From Desulfurococcaceae archaeon (lineage in GTDB: Archaea > Thermoproteota > Thermoprotei_A > Sulfolobales > Desulfurococcaceae), in contig JAJHQS010000001.1 of the NCBI GenBank assembly GCA_020833225.1, positions 1 to 64,000 of the forward strand: 64,000 nt of DNA, written 5' to 3'. The notes under the pieces are model-generated. The model saw only the letters and a program-made list of their open reading frames with translations, was not told where the DNA came from and did no database searches. Made by a program: the position numbers and the translations under genes. Of the stretch, positions 1-9,503 are shown one piece after another; within the stretch, counting starts at the first letter, position 1; each line of letters begins with the position of its first letter.

Positions 1-82
1 TCACAGCTTCACTATTTAACTTAAAGACCTCACTTAAAGCAGCTATTAACGTTTCAATAATGCAATCTCTCACACTACTCAT
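1..82 (-). CDS. Partial unknown protein, N-terminus only
   Basis: This reading frame begins with ATG at 82 (complement) and runs off the left edge, so only about 27 residues are visible (MSSVRDCIIETLIAALSEVF...). A GGAG ribosome-binding site lies 7 nt before the ATG, which supports this start. The visible part looks like an amphipathic helix and carries no motif I recognise. It lies on the same strand as, and downstream of, the GAPOR gene with about 75 bp between them, so it may be co-transcribed with it. Function unknown; too little sequence to assign a family. Confidence 0.5.
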   Translation of the reverse strand, partial: MSSVRDCIIETLIAALSEVFKLNSEAV

Positions 83-158
83 AAACACACTCCTAACATA
101 ATTCCCTCTACCTAGTTTAAAAACAATAAAAGTATAGAATGCTTAAGGAATGTCTATT

Positions 159-2105
159 TCACTCCTTAAGAAGTTTTTCAAGCATATTGTAGAATCTGTT
201 CCACCATTCCATGGCAGCTTTTTCAGCGTTCTCTTTAAATAGCTTAGTCCACCTAGTATTTCCATATTCCTCTGCAGCTTTTGCCATGAAGTCTATAATT
301 CTACTAGAATCCCATGGTGTAGGATAAGCTCCTGCTAGCTTCTGGTATTTTACTATTAGTTTATAGATACTCTTAGCTCTATCTAAGGGTTTCTCAATGT
401 TAAAAAACCTCTCCATAAGTATAGGTAGCAGCTTCTCTGCCCATCCTCGATGAAATCTGCAAAAACCAGCGTTCTCTATTAATAACTCATAAACTGCTCT
501 CTCAAAGCACTTGATGGCGAAATCTTCTGGTTCTATAAAGATGCCAGAGTAGAAAGTCCAATACTTGCCTAGTATATAGAGGGGAGCTACAAGTCCAGGT
601 GTCCAGTAGTAATTTGGCCCTATATGTCCTCTATCACCAAATGGAGCATAAACTAAGAGATCAGAGAATTTTACTCCAAGGGTATTACATCTCTCATTGT
701 ACAATATATTTAAAATTCTTGCAGCATCTCTCAAACCTCTCTCACCAATAAGTCTGACTATTGGATTTGTTCCAAATGCTAGGTGTTCTACGAGTTCTAT
801 AGCCAATTTCGAGTTTACCATAGATGACTTCTCACTCAGACTTGAAGGTTCAAATTCAGGAACGCCAGAGATTCCAACATCTTCTGGTTTAAGAAGACCC
901 CTTGAAACAGCTTCTAAAATGAATCCTATAATATAGCCAAGCTCAATAGCATCTATTCCATATGCATCTGCTAACTCGACAACTTTTTCTGCTTCATGTA
1001 TGTGAAATACTCCTATAAAAGGTCCTAATCCATTGTAAGGTTCATAATCACTCTTAAACTTGTTTTTACGCACTTTTTTACATGCTAGTGGACAAGGTTC
1101 ACCGCATGTTTTCCAACTTCGGGTCTCGATAGCCTCTTTATTAAATATCTCCCACATATACTTCATTATAAGGTCGTGTAGTTTCTTTCTAACTTCTTTA
1201 CTCTCATATATAGTTTTCCAGTTAAGCATGGGGGTTGTAATTCCTAATTGTGGATAATTCCCACCAAAAGTACCACCACTATTGATCTTAGGGTCATATC
1301 TATACTTAACACCAGCATCAATAACCGCTTGTATATAGGGCTTACCTAAAATCTCCACTGATATTTTATTTAAAGCTGAGATATCTACGAGTTCTCTTGG
1401 GAGTTTAGAAGATCTATCGTGTTTACCACCATATACTATGGCTGCAACATTGTGAGCTCTCAAAAGAACACTACCACCCCCAGCTCTCGCGGCGAAGTCC
1501 TCACTTCCATAGTCTATTTTATTTTTAACTATGGTTAAAGATACTAATGCACCGACATTGGTGTGTAGAGATCCAGGACCCACTAAAATACTCCTAGCAT
1601 TATATTTCTCGTAAAAATCCCTAAAAACGTCTAGAAGATATTCTTGAAGTGCATAAACACCTTTAAGACCTCTATAATCACGCCATATATGAACAAGCTC
1701 TTTTAACTCTATTTCATAGAATTCTACTTTTAAATAATCCTCATGATTACATATTATTTTTAAAACAGTAGGCTTTTCACTCATGCCACTAATTACTAGA
1801 GAATCTGCATTTAAATTAAATTGATAAGCTGCACCTCCAAGAGCACAAATATGTAACCCTGTTGTTAATGGGCTTCTAAAAACCGCAATAAGTCTATGAG
1901 CTCCATACAGCTTTGAGCCTGCAAAAATACCTCTACCAATAACTAGCACATTATCAGGGTGATATATTGGCTTACGCCAAGACTCAAATCTCTCCAAGTG
2001 CAATTTTACTCCTAATTCTACGGGACCACAGACCTCTCTAAGCGGGTATTCCTCTCTCCAATATCTTCTCTCTTTAACATCTACAAATAAACTAGTATAG
2101 TGCAT
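159..2105 (-). CDS. gor: Glyceraldehyde-3-phosphate:ferredoxin oxidoreductase (GAPOR)
   Basis: This tungstopterin enzyme of the aldehyde ferredoxin oxidoreductase family oxidises glyceraldehyde-3-phosphate directly to 3-phosphoglycerate and reduces ferredoxin in the cytoplasm. The assignment rests on GAPOR-type motifs: 'FAGSKLYGAHRLIAVFRSPL', 'GGAAYQF' and 'SEDFAARAGGGSVLLRAHN' in the N-terminal pterin-binding half. Iron-sulfur ligands are visible as C-x3-C-x3-C ('CGEPCPLAC', near residue 340) plus a later 'ERCNTLG' cysteine. The length matches Pyrococcus GAPOR. The ORF track opens at a TTG at 2120, but GGTGAT sits 7 nt before the ATG at 2105, so I prefer that start. The moa genes in this window could supply its pterin, and the Mbh complex could take electrons from its reduced ferredoxin (inference). 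The family assignment is firm and substrate specificity is inferred. Confidence 0.92.
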   Translation of the reverse strand: MHYTSLFVDVKERRYWREEYPLREVCGPVELGVKLHLERFESWRKPIYHPDNVLVIGRGIFAGSKLYGAHRLIAVFRSPLTTGLHICALGGAAYQFNLNADSLVISGMSEKPTVLKIICNHEDYLKVEFYEIELKELVHIWRDYRGLKGVYALQEYLLDVFRDFYEKYNARSILVGPGSLHTNVGALVSLTIVKNKIDYGSEDFAARAGGGSVLLRAHNVAAIVYGGKHDRSSKLPRELVDISALNKISVEILGKPYIQAVIDAGVKYRYDPKINSGGTFGGNYPQLGITTPMLNWKTIYESKEVRKKLHDLIMKYMWEIFNKEAIETRSWKTCGEPCPLACKKVRKNKFKSDYEPYNGLGPFIGVFHIHEAEKVVELADAYGIDAIELGYIIGFILEAVSRGLLKPEDVGISGVPEFEPSSLSEKSSMVNSKLAIELVEHLAFGTNPIVRLIGERGLRDAARILNILYNERCNTLGVKFSDLLVYAPFGDRGHIGPNYYWTPGLVAPLYILGKYWTFYSGIFIEPEDFAIKCFERAVYELLIENAGFCRFHRGWAEKLLPILMERFFNIEKPLDRAKSIYKLIVKYQKLAGAYPTPWDSSRIIDFMAKAAEEYGNTRWTKLFKENAEKAAMEWWNRFYNMLEKLLKE

Positions 2106-2140
2106 TAAAACCATCACCAATTATTTTTACTATTAACACC

Positions 2141-2150
2141 TTAAAAATAT
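2141..2150 (-). promoter_or_regulatory. TATA box of the GAPOR gene
   Basis: On the minus strand the sequence ATATTTTTAA lies 25-30 nt before an expected transcript start near 2120, giving a leader of about 15 nt that still includes the GGTGAT ribosome-binding site. Position and composition fit an archaeal TATA box. It is assigned by position only. Confidence 0.45.
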
Positions 2151-2500
2151 CTTTAGTACGAAAAGATGGTAAAAAAGGTATTTTAAAATAAATGTTTAAA
2201 TATAGCTACATGTAGAAGTAACTGTTCGAATTATGAAAGCCCTTATATTACTACTTTTACTAAACCCGCTACACGATTTTTATATATTTAAACAGTTGAA
2301 TAGAGTCTCTTTCTATCCTAAGAGGCGAAGATCTCCTCAGAACAGTTTACTAATTCTTTAAGTTTATTTAAATTCACACTTGTTCTCTGTGAAATACTTA
2401 GAGTAATTAAAAATCCCTATTTAGCTTCTATTTAAGTACTGTTATGAGGAATTATGGTACGTTGTAGAGGAGGTTAAATAATTTTTCTTCGGGGACAACC

Positions 2501-2508
2501 TTAAAAAC
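2501..2508 (+). promoter_or_regulatory. TATA box of the ABC importer operon
   Basis: TTAAAAAC, preceded by an A/C-rich stretch, lies about 45 bp before the TTG start at 2550. It predicts a transcript start near 2530 and a leader of about 20 nt containing the GAGGG ribosome-binding site. Assigned by position and composition. Confidence 0.4.
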
Positions 2509-2549
2509 TCAAATAATGTTAGCTTTTCACGAAGAGGGAACTTGTCAAG

Positions 2550-4172
2550 TTGAAACCGCTAAGAACAATATATATTGTGTTATTAGCGGTATTTATCTTA
2601 GTGATAATTCTAATAGCTCTGTTAACTATGCTGCATCAGCCTCCGAGATCAAAGATTGTCGTTTACGCTTACAACGATGATATTACTGGGATAGATCCTA
2701 GTTTAGAAGATGACACAGGTCTTGTAGTTCTAGGCTCTATATATGAGACTTTAACATATTACAATTATACTACGGGTAAAGTAGAGCCTAGATTAGCATT
2801 AAGCTGGGAGAGCAGCGAAGATGGTAAAGAGTGGATCTTTCATTTAAGAAGAGATGTAGTATTTCACGATGGAACACCATTTAATGCTACTGCGGTAAAA
2901 ATGAGTATAGAGAGGGCGAGAGATATTTATAGAGAGACAGGTAGAGGTGCAGGCTATATTTGGGATGCTGTAGACGAGATTATAGTAGTAGATGAGTATA
3001 CTGTAAAATTCAAGCTAAAATATCCTCAGAAACTCGACTTGCTAGCTTCTGCATCATATGCTGCTTACATATTTTCGCCAAGTGCTCTTGAGAAAAGCGG
3101 TGCAAGTAGCATTTACGATAAAGCACTCGAAGACTGGTTTAATAAGGGAAACGCTATTGGTACAGGACCCTATAAGCTAATAAGCTATGATCCTACTAGA
3201 GAAATACGCCTTGAAAAGTTTAACAAGTGGTGGGGTTGGAGCGTTGTTAACAATCCATATGCACCAGATGTGGTAATTATAAAGATTGTCAAAGAGCCGC
3301 CAGCTCAATATCATGGTCTATTAGCAGGCGAAATAGATATAGCGTGTAGTGTTCCACGTACTACTATCAGAGATCTTGTAGAAAAAGGTTTCAAGGTAAT
3401 TAATGTAAGTACCTTTCATAATTTTGTACTTTTCTTTAATACTAAGAGATATCCTACAAACATATCCTACTTCAGGCTCGCAATAGCATATGCACTAAAC
3501 TTAACAGAAATAGTACAAGTAGCCGTATATGGATTTGCACTTGAAGCTAGTGGAGTAATTCCACACGGTTTTCCTGGACATGTAGAAGGATTAAAGTACA
3601 ATCATAATCTCGAGACATCGAAAAAATACCTTGAATTTTCCGGCGTGAAGATGCCAATAAAGATCGAACTACTATATCAAGTAGACTATGAAGAAACACG
3701 TAAATTTGCTGAGTTATTTAAATCAAGAATGAGTGAGCTTGGAATTGAAGTAGAGCTAAATCCACAAGACTGGGCTAGATTAAAAGATATTGCTAAGGGT
3801 GTATGGACTAGTCCAGAGAGCACTCCACACTTGATCCTTGCAGACTGGTGGCCAACAATGCCCTCGCCATTTGACTATCTATATGCAATGTTTCATAGTG
3901 AATCAAAAGAGTGGAATTTTGCCGGATATGAGAACCCGGAATTTGATAGTCTTATTGAAGAAGCATTGACATTAGAAGGGGTTAATTATACGCGTGCATT
4001 AGAACTCTACAAGGATGCTCAGATATTATTATTTGAAGAAGCTGTAGCTGTAGGGCTTTGGGATGAAATTAGACCATTTACATATTCTAGTAGAATTGAA
4101 ATGCCGCAGGAAGCTCTAAACCCAATGTACACATTTGTTATAAGATTTGAGCTTGTATCTGTGAGGTCTTAG
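2550..4172 (+). CDS. ABC transporter substrate-binding protein, peptide/nickel (family 5) type
   Basis: This is the extracellular binding protein of a peptide/oligosaccharide-type ABC importer (DppA/OppA, SBP family 5). Residues 8-28 form one strongly hydrophobic segment that either anchors the protein in the membrane or is a signal peptide; there is no lipobox cysteine. The mature part shows the family pattern: 'GLVVLGSIYETLTYYN', 'PRLALSWESSEDGKEWIFHLRRDVVFHDGTPFNA' and 'NAIGTGPYKLISYDP'. Length (540 aa) is typical. The start is a TTG with GAGGG about 12 nt upstream. The gene leads an operon with two permeases and two ATPases, separated by 2-3 bp or overlapping. Substrate (peptides or, as in several hyperthermophiles, oligosaccharides) cannot be decided from sequence. 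Confidence 0.88.
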   Translation: MKPLRTIYIVLLAVFILVIILIALLTMLHQPPRSKIVVYAYNDDITGIDPSLEDDTGLVVLGSIYETLTYYNYTTGKVEPRLALSWESSEDGKEWIFHLRRDVVFHDGTPFNATAVKMSIERARDIYRETGRGAGYIWDAVDEIIVVDEYTVKFKLKYPQKLDLLASASYAAYIFSPSALEKSGASSIYDKALEDWFNKGNAIGTGPYKLISYDPTREIRLEKFNKWWGWSVVNNPYAPDVVIIKIVKEPPAQYHGLLAGEIDIACSVPRTTIRDLVEKGFKVINVSTFHNFVLFFNTKRYPTNISYFRLAIAYALNLTEIVQVAVYGFALEASGVIPHGFPGHVEGLKYNHNLETSKKYLEFSGVKMPIKIELLYQVDYEETRKFAELFKSRMSELGIEVELNPQDWARLKDIAKGVWTSPESTPHLILADWWPTMPSPFDYLYAMFHSESKEWNFAGYENPEFDSLIEEALTLEGVNYTRALELYKDAQILLFEEAVAVGLWDEIRPFTYSSRIEMPQEALNPMYTFVIRFELVSVRS

Positions 4173-4174
4173 AA

Positions 4175-5203
4175 TTGACTATTAGTCTAAATTATATTTT
4201 TAAACGAATAATCCTCGCACTCTGCGTTATAGTTGGGATTGTAGTGTTCTCTTATGTGTTGATCTTAGCTACCCCCGGAGACCCTGCTGTAAAGTGGGCT
4301 GGTAATCCGAGAGGACCTGGAGCAACTAGAGCTGTTCAACTAGCTAGAGAAGAATTAGGACTAGATAAACCCATATATGTGCAAGTAGCGATATTCATGT
4401 ATAATTTCTTTACAGGTAATCTTGGTTTTAGTATTGCTTATAAAGGGTTACCGGTAGTCCAGGCGATTATTACTAGTTTTATGAGTACATTTGAACTTAC
4501 ATTAATAGCGTATATTATCTCAGTACCAATTGCACTTTATCTAGGACTATACTCGGCTCTAAAGCGCGGCGGTATCTTTGATAGTATTATTCAACCAGCT
4601 AGTGTAGTGCTTGCTAGCACACCTACATATTGGCTAGCGACGCTACTTCTACTAGCTTTTACTATTTCGAAAATATCTGTATATGGTACAGCATCTCCGA
4701 GACTAATAGCTGAAACAGAATTTAACACTATTACAGGCTCTTATCTACTTGATAGCATACTTCAGGGAAATGTACGTGTATTCGTAGATTCTCTTCTAAG
4801 GATGATTCCTCCTGCACTAGCCATATCTGTATATCCTATTGGTGCACTTACAAGGCTTGTTAGAGTATTAGTTGCAGAGAGTTTACTAGAAGACTATGTT
4901 AAAGCCTCTATTGCGCTAGGTGTAGAGAGAGGTATTATAATTAGACACTTCGTGGTGAGATCTATAATTCCCTCGCTTGTGCAGATATCTGGGCTTTCAT
5001 TCACATATAGCCTTATTGACGCAATGGTCGTAGAGTCCATATTTGGTAGGAGGGGTTTAGGTAGTTTATTGATAAGCGCCTTAAATACAGCTGATTTCAA
5101 AATAGCAATTACGTTGATAGCTTTTATCGCGATTTTTTACATTATCGTAAATACTCTTGTTGATATTTTACAAGCAATAATAGATCCGCGAGTGAGGCTG
5201 TGA
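4175..5203 (+). CDS. ABC transporter permease, DppB type
   Basis: This inner-membrane permease forms half of the translocation pore of the peptide-type importer. It has an N-terminal membrane segment (residues 10-30), the family-typical 'PGDPAVKWAGNPRGPG' loop, and five further hydrophobic segments. The EAA-like coupling loop that contacts the ATPases is seen as 'EDYVKASIALGVERGIIIRHFVVRSIIPSLVQ'. The start is TTG, 2 bp after the stop of the binding protein, with GAGGT upstream. Length (342 aa) is normal for DppB. It pairs with the DppC-type permease that follows. Confidence 0.9.
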   Translation: MTISLNYIFKRIILALCVIVGIVVFSYVLILATPGDPAVKWAGNPRGPGATRAVQLAREELGLDKPIYVQVAIFMYNFFTGNLGFSIAYKGLPVVQAIITSFMSTFELTLIAYIISVPIALYLGLYSALKRGGIFDSIIQPASVVLASTPTYWLATLLLLAFTISKISVYGTASPRLIAETEFNTITGSYLLDSILQGNVRVFVDSLLRMIPPALAISVYPIGALTRLVRVLVAESLLEDYVKASIALGVERGIIIRHFVVRSIIPSLVQISGLSFTYSLIDAMVVESIFGRRGLGSLLISALNTADFKIAITLIAFIAIFYIIVNTLVDILQAIIDPRVRL

Positions 5204-5206
5204 GCG

Positions 5207-6103
5207 TTGATACGAAGATCTTTCATTATACTGCGCAGGAGTCTTAGAAAAATTCGATTTAAAATAGGTATAGTGATATCGCTCGTCGCAATCTTCTTAG
5301 CTATACTTGCGCCATATATAGTACCACGTCCTCAAGAAGGATTAGGATATGTTCCTCGAGATGTTGAGGCGAGAAGGCTTTTGCCACCATCTATAGAGCA
5401 TATTTTTGGAACAGACTCGTTAGGTAGAGATCTCTTCTCAAGAGTAATAATGGGTACTAGAACGGCATTATTACAAGTCTTTATTGTAATAACTATAAGT
5501 TTCTTACTTGGATTACTCCTGGGAGCTATAGCAGCATATTTAAGAGGCCTGGTGGAAGTTTTACTTAACTATTTTACTGAGATATTCATGGCTATGCCAA
5601 CTATAGTTATAGCATTAGTATTAAGATTAACACTAGGCCATGGCATACATGTGACAATATCGTCTCTTATAATGACATGGTGGGCTTGGTATGCCAGAAT
5701 AGCATATGTTTACGCAAGAGGCGTGGTAGAATTAGACTATGTAATATTAGCGAGACTAGCGGGATTACATAGCCTTAAGATACTACATCGTCATATAGTA
5801 CCTAATATTATTCAGCCACTTATAGCACAAGCTATCACAGATCTCGGAAGCGTCCTCTTAGAAGCTGCAGCAATAAACTTTCTAGGCCTTGGTGTACAGC
5901 CGGGATATCCCGAGTGGGGTGTAATACTTTATGAGAGTGTTTTCTATGGTGGTGGAGTTGAAGTATTTACACAAGCCCCCTGGCTTATAGTGTTTCCCGG
6001 AGTATTTCTCTTATTGGTTACTCTAGGTTTTAGCCTGATAGGTGACTGTTTAAGAGAAGAAATAGATCCACGGTTGAGACGCAGGTGGAGGTTGTGGTTT
6101 TAG
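5207..6103 (+). CDS. ABC transporter permease, DppC type
   Basis: This is the second permease of the importer. The N-terminal membrane segment (about residues 20-38) is followed by 'LPPSIEHIFGTDSLGRDLFSRVIMGTRTAL', the hallmark of DppC/OppC proteins. The coupling loop is 'LDYVILARLAGLHSLKILHRHIVPNIIQPLI'. At 298 aa it has the usual length. It starts with TTG 3 bp after dppB and its end overlaps the next ATPase gene, which points to translational coupling. Confidence 0.9.
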   Translation: MIRRSFIILRRSLRKIRFKIGIVISLVAIFLAILAPYIVPRPQEGLGYVPRDVEARRLLPPSIEHIFGTDSLGRDLFSRVIMGTRTALLQVFIVITISFLLGLLLGAIAAYLRGLVEVLLNYFTEIFMAMPTIVIALVLRLTLGHGIHVTISSLIMTWWAWYARIAYVYARGVVELDYVILARLAGLHSLKILHRHIVPNIIQPLIAQAITDLGSVLLEAAAINFLGLGVQPGYPEWGVILYESVFYGGGVEVFTQAPWLIVFPGVFLLLVTLGFSLIGDCLREEIDPRLRRRWRLWF

Positions 6104-7056
6104 CTATAGTAATGGAGAATTTAAAAGTAGGCTATATAATTGAGGATGAAGTGTTTTGGGCTGTAAAAGGTGTAGACTTAGTAGTTGAAGAAGGAACTAC
6201 GCTGTGTATCATAGGTGAAAGTGGTTGTGGTAAATCAACGCTTGCTAGTGCTATTACAGGTATATTACCGCCATATGCTTTAACAGATGGTAAGCTGAAA
6301 TTATTTGATCATGTTGTGATTAATGGTCAGTTGAGAAATTACAATGGTATTCGTGGTAAAATAACTGCATATATACCACAAAACCCTGGCACAAGTTTAA
6401 ATCCCTTTTTAACAGTCGAAGAGCATTTCTATTACGTGCTTAGAAGCAATTTTAAAAGTGATAGAGAATTTTCTAAGAAAATAGCTATGGAGATTCTTCC
6501 GAAAGTTAATCTTGACTCTAGTGTGCTCGAGAAATATCCACATGAACTTAGTGGCGGTATGCAACAGAGAGTAATAATAGCCTTAGCCTTAGCAACAAAC
6601 GCTCAGATATTAGTAGCAGATGAACCCACATCGTTTATCGATGCACATTTGCGACTCCAAATAATAGAGCTCTTAGGTAGACTTCAAAGAGAATTTAAGA
6701 AAACACTGATAGTTATAACACACGATCTTCTAACTACAAGCACCATATGTGATTATATAGCTATTATGTATGCTGGCAAGATCATGGAAGTGGGGCCTCG
6801 TGAAAAGGTACTGAGAAATCCGAGACACCCATATACAAAGATGCTCTTGGAAACTACACCCATTCTCGGTGTTAAAAAGCGACTTAAACCCATACCGGGA
6901 GAACCTCCTAGCCTAGGTAAGGAATATCAGGCATGTCTTTTCCTCGATAGGTGTCCTTATAAGAGTAAAGAGTGCTATTCTGATCCACAAATTCAGGTAA
7001 TTGAAAACTCGCATTTTTCAAAGTGTTGGAAAGCTCTGGAGGCACCATGGTTATGA
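6094..7056 (+). CDS. ABC transporter ATPase, DppD type
   Basis: This cytoplasmic ATPase drives the importer. Walker A is 'GESGCGKST', the signature is 'LSGGMQQRV' and Walker B is 'ILVADEPTS'. The C-terminal oligopeptide-transporter extension with clustered cysteines ('CLFLDRCPYKSKECY...SKCW') is present, as expected for DppD. The track opens at GTG 6085; GTG 6094 or ATG 6112 are also possible. I use 6094 because it keeps the first beta strand ('AIVMENLKVGY'). The first bases overlap dppC and the last overlap the next ORF. Confidence 0.88.
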   Translation: MVLAIVMENLKVGYIIEDEVFWAVKGVDLVVEEGTTLCIIGESGCGKSTLASAITGILPPYALTDGKLKLFDHVVINGQLRNYNGIRGKITAYIPQNPGTSLNPFLTVEEHFYYVLRSNFKSDREFSKKIAMEILPKVNLDSSVLEKYPHELSGGMQQRVIIALALATNAQILVADEPTSFIDAHLRLQIIELLGRLQREFKKTLIVITHDLLTTSTICDYIAIMYAGKIMEVGPREKVLRNPRHPYTKMLLETTPILGVKKRLKPIPGEPPSLGKEYQACLFLDRCPYKSKECYSDPQIQVIENSHFSKCWKALEAPWL

Positions 7057-7880
7057 AAAACCCTGAATACATTATAAAGCTAGAAAATGTAACAGCAGGC
7101 TATCTTATAACGCCGCCAGGCATTAGATCATTGATAAAGACCAGATATATAGTACTTAAAAACATAAATCTCAGTGTAAATAAAAGTGAGAGAATCGCTA
7201 TTGTGGGGAGCAGTGGTTCTGGAAAGACAACTCTACTTAAAGTCATCCTAGGCTTATTAAAACCATTTAGTGGTAGGGTTTTTATCTACGAGTACGACAT
7301 ATATAGACTTCCATGGAGAGAAAGAGTAAAAATTCTCAAGAAGATAGGTTATGTTCCACAAGACCCCTTTAAATCTCTTAATCCAATGCTAAGAGTAAAA
7401 GATATTTTAAGAGAACCTCTAGAAGCACATGTGATTAGAGGATATAAGGAGTCTAAGATCGAGTCTAAAGTTAAATCTATAGTAAAACTTGTAGGTTTAC
7501 CTGAAAAGGTCTTAGAAATGTATCCTGAAGAGCTTAGCGGGGGTATGAGGCAGAGAGTTCTAATTGCGAGAGCTTTAGTATCAGAACCAGAGGTGCTTAT
7601 ATTAGATGAACCTACATCGGCGCTAGACGTCTCTGTACAAGCCCAAATAATAAATTTAATTAATGATATATATGAACAGTTTAAACCTGCGATTTTACTG
7701 GTAACACACGATCTCTCCATAGCACAATATATCGCCGATAGAATTATAGTAATTGAAAATAAGGAAATAGTTGAAGAAGGTCTTATTGACAATGTTCTAA
7801 GTAATCCCCAAAGCCACTTTATGAAAATGGCTGTTTCAAGTTATAAAGACAACAAAAACAAATTGAAACTAGAATTTTAA
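7047..7880 (+). CDS. ABC transporter ATPase, DppF type
   Basis: This is the second ATPase of the importer, with Walker A 'GSSGSGKTT', signature 'LSGGMRQRV' and Walker B 'LILDEPTS'. Unlike its partner it ends shortly after the nucleotide-binding domain and lacks the cysteine-bearing C-terminal extension. The track begins at GTG 7023. GGAGG at 7038-7042 points to ATG 7047, or ATG 7053, as the true start. The gene still overlaps dppD by about 10 bp. It is the last gene of the operon; pheS follows after 41 bp. Confidence 0.88.
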   Translation: MVMKNPEYIIKLENVTAGYLITPPGIRSLIKTRYIVLKNINLSVNKSERIAIVGSSGSGKTTLLKVILGLLKPFSGRVFIYEYDIYRLPWRERVKILKKIGYVPQDPFKSLNPMLRVKDILREPLEAHVIRGYKESKIESKVKSIVKLVGLPEKVLEMYPEELSGGMRQRVLIARALVSEPEVLILDEPTSALDVSVQAQIINLINDIYEQFKPAILLVTHDLSIAQYIADRIIVIENKEIVEEGLIDNVLSNPQSHFMKMAVSSYKDNKNKLKLEF

Positions 7881-7921
7881 GCTTTAAGAGATAAAACTAC
7901 ATAGTATAGGTGGTTAATTAA

Positions 7922-9469
7922 TTGATAAGCAATAATATTTACATTACTCCCAAGCAATATGGAATTGTAAAGCTCTTAGTGGAAAGGCTAGAGGTTGATG
8001 TAGAGGAGTTAACAAGAGCTCTCGGAATTAAACGTGAAGACCTAATGAGAGATCTAGCTGAGCTTGAACGTAAAGAACTTATTCGAATTGAGCGCTATAA
8101 AACTGTAGAATATGTTCTTAGCGAGACTGGCAAGAAATATATTGAAAAGGGGTTACCAGAAGAGCAGGTATATGGTGTAGTAGAGAAGTGTATTGGGTTA
8201 CTCTTAGAAGAGTTCTTAAAATGTGTAGAAAATCAAGGTGTGTTAAGTGAAGATGCCCGTATAGGACTTCAATACTTAATAAAATCAAGGTGTGTGAGTA
8301 TTGAAAACGACAAGCTCTTTGTGAAAGATGTTTCTAAATGCCTAGAAACTATTAGTAAAGCTCGTGAAATACGTGAATTAATCCTAAATCTCGTGAATGG
8401 TGGAAGTGTGAAAGAAGAGGTTATAGTATTAGCTAAGAGGAGAAGGATTATTGAAACACGTGAAAGAAGCGTTTTAAAAGTGAGAGCACTTAATAAACTC
8501 CTTGATGCATGGCGTAATGGTCTAATAAGAGAAAAAGAACTAGTTACCGTTATAAGACCAGAAATAGCTAAAGAGCCAGATAAATATATAATTAAAGAAT
8601 TCGATCTTACAGTAGAATTACCAGATCTACCTGTTCCAAAGAAACATCCCTTTATGCAATTCATTGATGAGCTAAGAGAGATCATGTTGAGTATGGGATT
8701 CGAAGAAGTTAAAGGTCCACATGTTGAAGCAGAACTCTGGAATTTCGATGTTCTCTTCCAAGCTCAAGATCACCCGGCACGTGAAATACATGATACATTC
8801 TTCTTGAAAACAACACTAACGGCTCAAATAACCCCTAATCTCCTAGACTCTGTTAAGAGAGTTCATGAGGCTGGGTGGGGTTACGTTTGGAACCCAGCTA
8901 GAGCTCTAAAATTAGTCCTTAGGAGTCAAACGACAGCAGTTACGGCTAGGGCTCTCTACGAGCGTGGTGGAGGAGAGTATAGGGTGTTTACTATTGACAG
9001 GAATTTTAGACCTGAGAATCTTGATGCTAAGCACAGTATGGAGTTTTATCAACTAGATGGTGTTATTGTTGGTAAAAACGTGAATTTTAAACACTTGCTC
9101 TTCTTCTTTAAAGAGCTCGCGGCAGCACTTGGCTTAAAAGAAGTCTGGTTTAAGCCAGGTTACTTCCCATTCACAGAGCCTAGTGTAGAGGGGTATGTTA
9201 AACATCCTAAATTGGGTTGGATAGAGGTATTTCCCGGCGGTATGTTTAGGCCAGAAGTTATGGAAATGTTGAGGTGTTCAGGCTATAATGCCGCGGCCTG
9301 GGGAATTGGTGTAGATAGACTTGCCATGATTATTCTCGGAATAGATGATATAAGGTTGTTATTTACTAATAACGTGACAGAGCTCTCTAATATGAAGTAC
9401 AGAGGATTAGAATACACGTGGAAGAAAACCACGGGGAGGAATATTAGAGTTGTCGAGACACCATATTAA
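7922..9469 (+). CDS. pheS: Phenylalanine--tRNA ligase alpha subunit
   Basis: This is the catalytic alpha subunit of the heterotetrameric PheRS, which charges tRNA-Phe in the cytoplasm. The N-terminal third (residues 1-230) is made of winged-helix and linker segments typical of archaeal and eukaryotic PheS. The class II core follows, with motif 2 'FRPENLDAKHSMEFYQLDGVI' and motif 3 'GWGIGVDRLAMI' type sequence ('AAWGIGVDRLAMIILG'). Length (515 aa) is normal for archaea. It starts with TTG after a GGTGG ribosome-binding site. The beta subunit gene pheT lies 13 kb away at 22139, so the two subunits are not co-transcribed. Confidence 0.95.
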   Translation: MISNNIYITPKQYGIVKLLVERLEVDVEELTRALGIKREDLMRDLAELERKELIRIERYKTVEYVLSETGKKYIEKGLPEEQVYGVVEKCIGLLLEEFLKCVENQGVLSEDARIGLQYLIKSRCVSIENDKLFVKDVSKCLETISKAREIRELILNLVNGGSVKEEVIVLAKRRRIIETRERSVLKVRALNKLLDAWRNGLIREKELVTVIRPEIAKEPDKYIIKEFDLTVELPDLPVPKKHPFMQFIDELREIMLSMGFEEVKGPHVEAELWNFDVLFQAQDHPAREIHDTFFLKTTLTAQITPNLLDSVKRVHEAGWGYVWNPARALKLVLRSQTTAVTARALYERGGGEYRVFTIDRNFRPENLDAKHSMEFYQLDGVIVGKNVNFKHLLFFFKELAAALGLKEVWFKPGYFPFTEPSVEGYVKHPKLGWIEVFPGGMFRPEVMEMLRCSGYNAAAWGIGVDRLAMIILGIDDIRLLFTNNVTELSNMKYRGLEYTWKKTTGRNIRVVETPY

Positions 9470-9503
9470 TAAACGCTTGCTCTGCATTCTTACAGGGTAA
9501 TTA

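Larger units (their letters stand above)
2106..2549. other. Divergent intergenic region, GAPOR / ABC importer
   Basis: About 440 bp separate the divergent gor and importer genes. The region holds the gor TATA box, a TTTAAATA element near 2195-2202, a perfect 10-bp palindrome CTACATGTAG at 2206-2215, and the importer TATA box at 2501-2508. A 42-codon plus-strand reading frame at 2233-2361 (MKALILLLLLNPLHDFY...) begins about 34 nt after TTTAAATA and has no ribosome-binding site; it may be chance. I see no RNA gene. The length is unusual for this compact genome and suggests regulated divergent promoters. Confidence 0.5.

Noticed and set aside
2319-2345. Possible hairpin/kink-turn around GAGGCGAAGATCTCCTC
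   Set aside because: The pairing is only four base pairs with mismatches; no flanking RNA-gene features.
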